DNA from: Actinobacteria bacterium OV450
GTDB taxonomy: Bacteria > Actinomycetota > Actinomycetes > Streptomycetales > Streptomycetaceae
Direction: 5' to 3'
Assembly (NCBI GenBank): GCA_001298555.1
Contig: LJCW01000264.1
Span: forward strand, 1 to 62,590
DNA length: 62,590 nucleotides
Of the stretch, positions 59,113-62,590 are shown in pieces; positions within the stretch are counted from its first letter, which is position 1, and every line of letters begins with the position of its first letter. The notes below the pieces were generated by a model. It made no database searches. It had not been told where the DNA came from and saw only the letters and a program-made list of their open reading frames with translations. The position numbers were made by a program, and so were the translations under genes.

Positions 59113-60516
59113 ATGAACGGCCAGAAGACAGCGGTATCGGACCCGTACTTTCCGGCCAACGGCGACTCCCGTTACCGCGTGCACCGGTACGAACTCGCCC
59201 TGGAGTACCGGCCCGGCCCCAACCGGCTGGCCGGCACCGCCCGGCTGAGCGCCATCGCCGGCCGGGCCCCGCTCACCGAGTTCCACCTGAACCTGGCCGA
59301 GTTCAAGATAGGCCGCGTCATGGTGAACGGCCGCGCCCCGCACTACACCCACCGGGGCGGCAAGCTCCGCATCCGGCCGGCCAAGCCGCTGCCCGCCGGC
59401 GCCGCCTTCACGGTGGAGGTGCACTGGGCGGGCAATCCCAAGCCGGTCCGCAGCCCCTGGGGCGGCCTCGGCTGGGAGGAGCTGGCCGACGGTGCGCTGG
59501 TGGCCAGCCAGCCGGTCGGCGCGCCCTCCTGGTACCCGTGCAACGACCGGCCAGCCGACAAGGCCTCGTACCAGATCTCGGTCAACACCCCGTCCGCCTA
59601 CACGGTGGCGGCCGGCGGCCGGCTGCTGACGCGCACGACCAAGGCCAGCACGACCACGTGGGTGTACGAGCAGCCTGCGCCCACGTCCAGCTACCTGGTC
59701 GGCCTGTCCATCGGTGTGTACCAGACGGTGCTGCTCGGCGACCCAGGGCTCGGCGGCGTCCCGCAGAGCGCCTCCGTGCCGGCACACCTGCTGGCGCGGT
59801 TCTCCCGCGACTTCGCCCGGCAGCCCGCCATGATGCGCCTGTTCGAGGAACTGTTCGGGCCCTATCCGTTCGGCGAGTACGCGGTGGTCGTCACCGAGGA
59901 GGAACTCGACGTCCCGGTGGAGGCCCAGGGGCTGTCCCTGTTCGGCGCCAACCACGTCGACGGAGCGCGCGGCTCGGAGCGCCTCATCGCGCACGAGCTC
60001 GCCCACCAGTGGTTCGGCAACAGCGTGACCATCGCCGACTGGCGGCACATCTGGCTGAACGAGGGCTTCGCGAAGTACGCCGAATGGCTGTGGTCCGAGC
60101 GCTCCGGCGGCCGCACGGCACACGAGCAGGCCGCCGCAGCGCACCGGCTGCTGGCCTCGCAGCCCCAGGACCTGCGGCTGGTCGACCCGGGCCGCAAGCT
60201 GATGTTCGACGACCGCCTGTACCAGCGCGGCGGACTCGCCGTGCACGCGGTGCGCTGCGCGCTGGGTGAGGAGGCCTTCTTCCGCATGCTGCGCGACTGG
60301 GCCACCGTGCACCGCCACGGGGTGGTGTCCACCGCTGCCTTCACCACCCACGTGGCCCGCTACGCGGCCGAGCCGGTCGACGAGCTGTTCTCGGCCTGGT
60401 TGTACGAGCCGGCCCTGCCTGCGCTGCCTCCGGCGCCCCCCGCGCGGCCGTCGGCGCCGGCCATGCCCGGATACCCGCCGGCAGGCGGCCGCCCGGCCGG
60501 CCGGACCTCCGCCTGA
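59113..60516 (+). CDS. M1-family zinc aminopeptidase
   Basis: A 467-residue metallopeptidase of the gluzincin M1 family. The zinc site is HELAH (near residue 294) with the third ligand in NEGFAKYAEW. The exopeptidase GAMEN-type motif is replaced by VEAQG. It lacks the C-terminal ARM repeats of longer M1 enzymes and has no signal peptide; a Pro-rich C-terminus ends it. It starts 38 bases after the polymerase stop and is in the same unit. Zinc aminopeptidases that degrade epsilon-poly-lysine are known from producers of the polymer, so this is probably its degrading or self-protecting partner. Confidence 0.85.
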   Translation: MNGQKTAVSDPYFPANGDSRYRVHRYELALEYRPGPNRLAGTARLSAIAGRAPLTEFHLNLAEFKIGRVMVNGRAPHYTHRGGKLRIRPAKPLPAGAAFTVEVHWAGNPKPVRSPWGGLGWEELADGALVASQPVGAPSWYPCNDRPADKASYQISVNTPSAYTVAAGGRLLTRTTKASTTTWVYEQPAPTSSYLVGLSIGVYQTVLLGDPGLGGVPQSASVPAHLLARFSRDFARQPAMMRLFEELFGPYPFGEYAVVVTEEELDVPVEAQGLSLFGANHVDGARGSERLIAHELAHQWFGNSVTIADWRHIWLNEGFAKYAEWLWSERSGGRTAHEQAAAAHRLLASQPQDLRLVDPGRKLMFDDRLYQRGGLAVHAVRCALGEEAFFRMLRDWATVHRHGVVSTAAFTTHVARYAAEPVDELFSAWLYEPALPALPPAPPARPSAPAMPGYPPAGGRPAGRTSA

Positions 60517-60541
60517 AGGGCGGCCAACGGGGCCTCGGGTC

Positions 60542-60595
60542 GTGTCGTCAAAGTCCTCTCCGGCCTTCGGGCGGCCGACGCTACTTTGACGACAC
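60542..60595. repeat. Palindromic element supplying the stop of the epoxide hydrolase gene
   Basis: Perfect 13-bp terminal arms GTGTCGTCAAAGT (60542-60554) and ACTTTGACGACAC (60583-60595), GC-rich middle that folds back too. Read on the minus strand it encodes the last residues (VSSK) and TAG of the epoxide hydrolase. The same core TGTCGTCA(A)A occurs in the element at 61781. Confidence 0.85.
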
Positions 60596-61768
60596 TCCCC
60601 GCTCCGGCTGCCGGTAGGGGCGGAAGAACGCGCGGAGCTCCTGCGCGTACAGTTCGGGCTCCTCGAACGGCGCGAAGTGGCCGCCTCGCGGGGGCTCGCT
60701 GACGCGCACGACGTTCGCGGTGCGTTCGAGCCAGGCGCGCGGCGGGCGGACGACGTCTCCCCTGAAGAGGGAGAAGCCGGACGGCACCTCGACGCGGCGG
60801 GCGTGCTGCGCGGACGGGATCGCGGCGTTCGCCCGGTACATGCGCATCGACGAGCCGATCGTCGCCGTGAGCCAGTACAGCGTGACGTTCGTGAGGATCT
60901 CGTCCTTCGTGAACCGCCGTTCGACGTCTCCGTCGCAGTCGCTCCACGCCCGGAGCTTCTCGACGATCCACGCGGCGAGCCCGGCGGGCGAATCGGTGAG
61001 GCCGAAGGCGGCCGTCTGGGGCTTCGTGCTCTGCACGGCGGCGTAGGCACCCTCCGTCGCGCCCCAGGCGGCGGCTGCGTCGAGCCAGGCGCGCTCCTCC
61101 GGGGCGAGGTCCGCGGGGTCGCCGGCGAACCGGGGCAGGCCGGCGTCGGTGCGGTGGACGGCGACGACCCGGTCGGGGTGGTCGAGCGCGAGGTAGCGGC
61201 TGACGTGGCTGCCGACGTCCCCGCCCGCCGCGCCGGCCCGCTCGTAGCCGAGGACGCCCATGAGCTCGGCCCACAGCCCGGCGACGGCGACGGCGTCGAG
61301 GGGCGGCCCGGCGGGGTGGTCGGAGTACCCGTAGCCCGGCATGTCGGGGACGACCACGTCGAACGCGTCGGCGGGATCGGCGCCGTGCGCGCCGGGATCG
61401 GTGAGCAGCGGGATGACCTTCGCGTACCGCCAGAACGAGTCCGGCCAGCCGTGGCTGAGGACCAGGGGCAGGACGGGCCCGGCCGGCGCGACGGCGCGGG
61501 CGTGCACGAAGTGGATGCCGAGGCCGCCGAGCGGCACCCGGAAGTGCGGCAGCCGGGCGAGCGCCGCCTCCTGCGCCGGCCAGTCGAACCCGTCCGCCCA
61601 GTAGGCGACGAGCTCGCGCAGGTAGCCGAGGTCGGTCCCGAGCGACCAGCCGGCGTCCTCGGGAGCGTCCGGCCACCGCGTCGCGCGCAGCCTCGCGCGC
61701 AGGTCGTCGAGGGCCGCGGGGGCGGTCTGCGGGGTGAACGGCTCGGGGCGGGGAGAGGCGTCCGGCAT
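60581..61768 (-). CDS. Epoxide hydrolase (N-terminal EHN domain type)
   Basis: A 395-residue alpha/beta hydrolase. The N-terminal EHN lid region (residues 1-95) is followed by the oxyanion segment LSHGWPDSFWRY, the nucleophile Asp in AGGDVGSHVSRYL, lid Tyr in YWLTATIGSS and the final His in RGGHFAPFEEPEL. It should open epoxides of lipids or xenobiotics. ATG 61768 or 61777 (MRPMPDAS). Both ends touch palindromic elements: the stop lies inside one (60542-60595) and the start lies 4-13 bases from the other (61781-61843), so it looks like a mobile or rearranged cassette. Confidence 0.87.
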   Translation of the reverse strand: MPDASPRPEPFTPQTAPAALDDLRARLRATRWPDAPEDAGWSLGTDLGYLRELVAYWADGFDWPAQEAALARLPHFRVPLGGLGIHFVHARAVAPAGPVLPLVLSHGWPDSFWRYAKVIPLLTDPGAHGADPADAFDVVVPDMPGYGYSDHPAGPPLDAVAVAGLWAELMGVLGYERAGAAGGDVGSHVSRYLALDHPDRVVAVHRTDAGLPRFAGDPADLAPEERAWLDAAAAWGATEGAYAAVQSTKPQTAAFGLTDSPAGLAAWIVEKLRAWSDCDGDVERRFTKDEILTNVTLYWLTATIGSSMRMYRANAAIPSAQHARRVEVPSGFSLFRGDVVRPPRAWLERTANVVRVSEPPRGGHFAPFEEPELYAQELRAFFRPYRQPERGVSSK

Positions 61769-61780
61769 GGGACGCATCCT

Positions 61781-61843
61781 AGGCCCTGTCGTCAGACTCC
61801 CGTCGTCGCCCGGAGGGCGGCCGGCAGTTTGACGACAGGGCCT
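61781..61843. repeat. Palindromic element upstream of the epoxide hydrolase gene
   Basis: Arms 61781-61798 and 61826-61843 (AGGCCCTGTCGTCA and its complement, one mismatch in 18). Related to the element at 60542 by the TGTCGTCA core and a GGCGGCCGGC-like middle. It lies where the gene promoter would be. Confidence 0.85.
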
Positions 61844-61902
61844 AAGGGCTGTCCCGTCATCCCCGGCGGGCACGCGACGCCGGGGATGACGGGACAGCCC
61901 TT
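61844..61902. repeat. 25-bp perfect palindrome
   Basis: Arms 61844-61868 and 61878-61902 pair without mismatch around a 9-base loop; they start AAGGGCTGTCCCGTCA. It is directly attached to the previous element but unrelated in sequence. It may also terminate the gene ending at 61938 on the minus strand. Confidence 0.88.
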
Positions 61903-61937
61903 GGCTCCGGGGTGCGGTGAGCGGTGCGGGGCGGGGG

Positions 61938-62590
61938 TCAGCAGCGGGTCAGCGGGCCGCTCTGGCGGGTCAGGTTGTCGTTGGACATCCAGCCCGATGC
62001 GGCCGTGCCGGCGGAGCGGACGTACGTCCACTTGGTGCCGTACGCGTTCACGACGTAGCACTGGAGCTGGAGTTTCGTCCCGGACTTGGCCATCGCGACG
62101 GCCGGGCAGGACTGGTAGGGCCCGGTCGTGATGTGGTAGCTGCCGGCCATGTAGCCGTAGCTCCCGGGGTTGCGGTCCTGGTGGCTCCAGCCGGTGCAGC
62201 TGGTCGGCACGGGGCCGGGTTCGGCCGTCGGCGGTGCCGACGGCTGCGGGTCGGCGCCGCCGGTCCTGCCGCTCTGGGCCGGCTTGGGCCCGGGCGACTT
62301 GCCGGCCTTGCCACCGTCCTTGTTCGGCTTCGCCGGCTTGGAGTCCTGCGGGACGGAAGGGGCGCGCGAGGTCTGCGGCTGCGCGGCCGACGCCTGCCCG
62401 CCGCCCTTGCCGCCGTGTCCGCCCGTCATGGCGTAGGTGATACCGCCTCCGCCGAGTACGACGGCCACCGCCGTCGCGACGACGATGCGCCCTCGGCCCC
62501 CTCCCCGCGAGCCCGGGGCCCGGCCCGCGGTCGGCGGCCCGCCGGACCCGGGACGGCCGGGGGCCGAGTGGGCTGCGTGCGGCGGCTGCG
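61938..62590 (-). CDS. Membrane-anchored protein with C-terminal SH3-like domain (partial)
   Basis: The frame is open from the stop at 61938 to the window edge, so the start is missing. The part seen (217 residues) has a Pro/Gly-rich cytoplasmic segment, one membrane helix (IVVATAVAVVLGGGGITYAM), a Pro/Lys/Ser-rich stalk (KPAKPNKDGGKAGKSPGP) and an outer domain with four Cys (TSCTGWSHQDRNPG, YQSCPAVAMAKSG, LQCYVVNAYGTKWTYV, GPLTRC). The WTYV strand and turns suggest an SH3-like wall-binding fold. A GTG at 62468 gives a shorter frame but cuts the membrane helix, so it is rejected. Confidence 0.75.
   Translation of the reverse strand, partial: QPPHAAHSAPGRPGSGGPPTAGRAPGSRGGGRGRIVVATAVAVVLGGGGITYAMTGGHGGKGGGQASAAQPQTSRAPSVPQDSKPAKPNKDGGKAGKSPGPKPAQSGRTGGADPQPSAPPTAEPGPVPTSCTGWSHQDRNPGSYGYMAGSYHITTGPYQSCPAVAMAKSGTKLQLQCYVVNAYGTKWTYVRSAGTAASGWMSNDNLTRQSGPLTRC

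Noticed and set aside
60542..61902. Insertion sequence around the epoxide hydrolase
   Set aside because: No transposase gene or remnant inside, and the two flanking elements are palindromic themselves; reported as small repeat elements only.

Overview
The window is 62.6 kb of very GC-rich DNA (roughly 72% G+C by eye, with third codon positions almost always G or C), with GTG and TTG starts, purine-rich ribosome binding sites and many 4-base start/stop overlaps. With the gene content (HelD-like helicase behind a rifamycin-associated element, Pls-type amino-acid polymerase, lipoprotein sortase, copper radical oxidase, NACHT NTPase, P450 cassette) this points to Streptomyces or a close relative. 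No rRNA, tRNA, CRISPR array, phage or complete insertion sequence was seen.

Layout. 1-5.0 kb: end of a membrane protein, an RNase Z-like metallo-beta-lactamase protein and a PadR/ABC ATPase/FtsX permease operon. 5.2-12.1 kb: a lone sugar-binding protein with a clear terminator, then an alpha-glucoside operon (GH13 glucosidase, binding protein, two permeases) behind a consensus -35 and a palindromic site. 12.2-15.0 kb: two secreted hydrolases. 15.0-17.9 kb: promoter, rifamycin-associated element and helR, overlapped at its 3' end by an orphan immunity-type gene. 18-24.3 kb: membrane protein, an ATP-grasp/ADP-ribosylglycohydrolase pair, a decayed gene, a lamin-tail protein, an SNase-like protein and a lipoprotein. 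24.5-31.2 kb: MacAB-type efflux operon ending in its own two-component system. 31.2-35.6 kb: orphan xylose-type binding protein with a LacI-type operator, a truncated GNAT and an aldolase/TetR/hydrolase operon behind twin palindromes. 35.7-43.5 kb: Ser/Thr kinase, galactose-oxidase-like copper radical oxidase, CHRD-like surface protein with a lipoprotein sortase, membrane proteins. 43.6-49.9 kb: a methyltransferase/FAD monooxygenase/P450 group on the minus strand, a second methyltransferase, thpR and an NlpC/P60 protein. 49.9-62.6 kb: PE-PPE/cutinase-like esterase, XRE-NACHT-membrane protein, FAD monooxygenase, Pls-like polymerase with an M1 peptidase, an epoxide hydrolase bracketed by palindromic elements, and a partial membrane-anchored protein.

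How the genes work together. The alpha-glucoside operon imports and cleaves oligosaccharides and, lacking its own ATPase, presumably shares a housekeeping MsiK-type ATPase. The efflux operon has an adaptor, ATPase, permease, membrane-anchored accessory protein, response regulator and kinase in series; three 11-bp direct repeats just upstream of it are the obvious place for its regulator to bind. The helR unit looks like a stand-alone rifamycin-protection gene. The Pls-like enzyme is predicted to make an isopeptide-linked homopolymer of a basic amino acid, and the adjacent zinc aminopeptidase is the natural candidate for trimming or detoxifying it.
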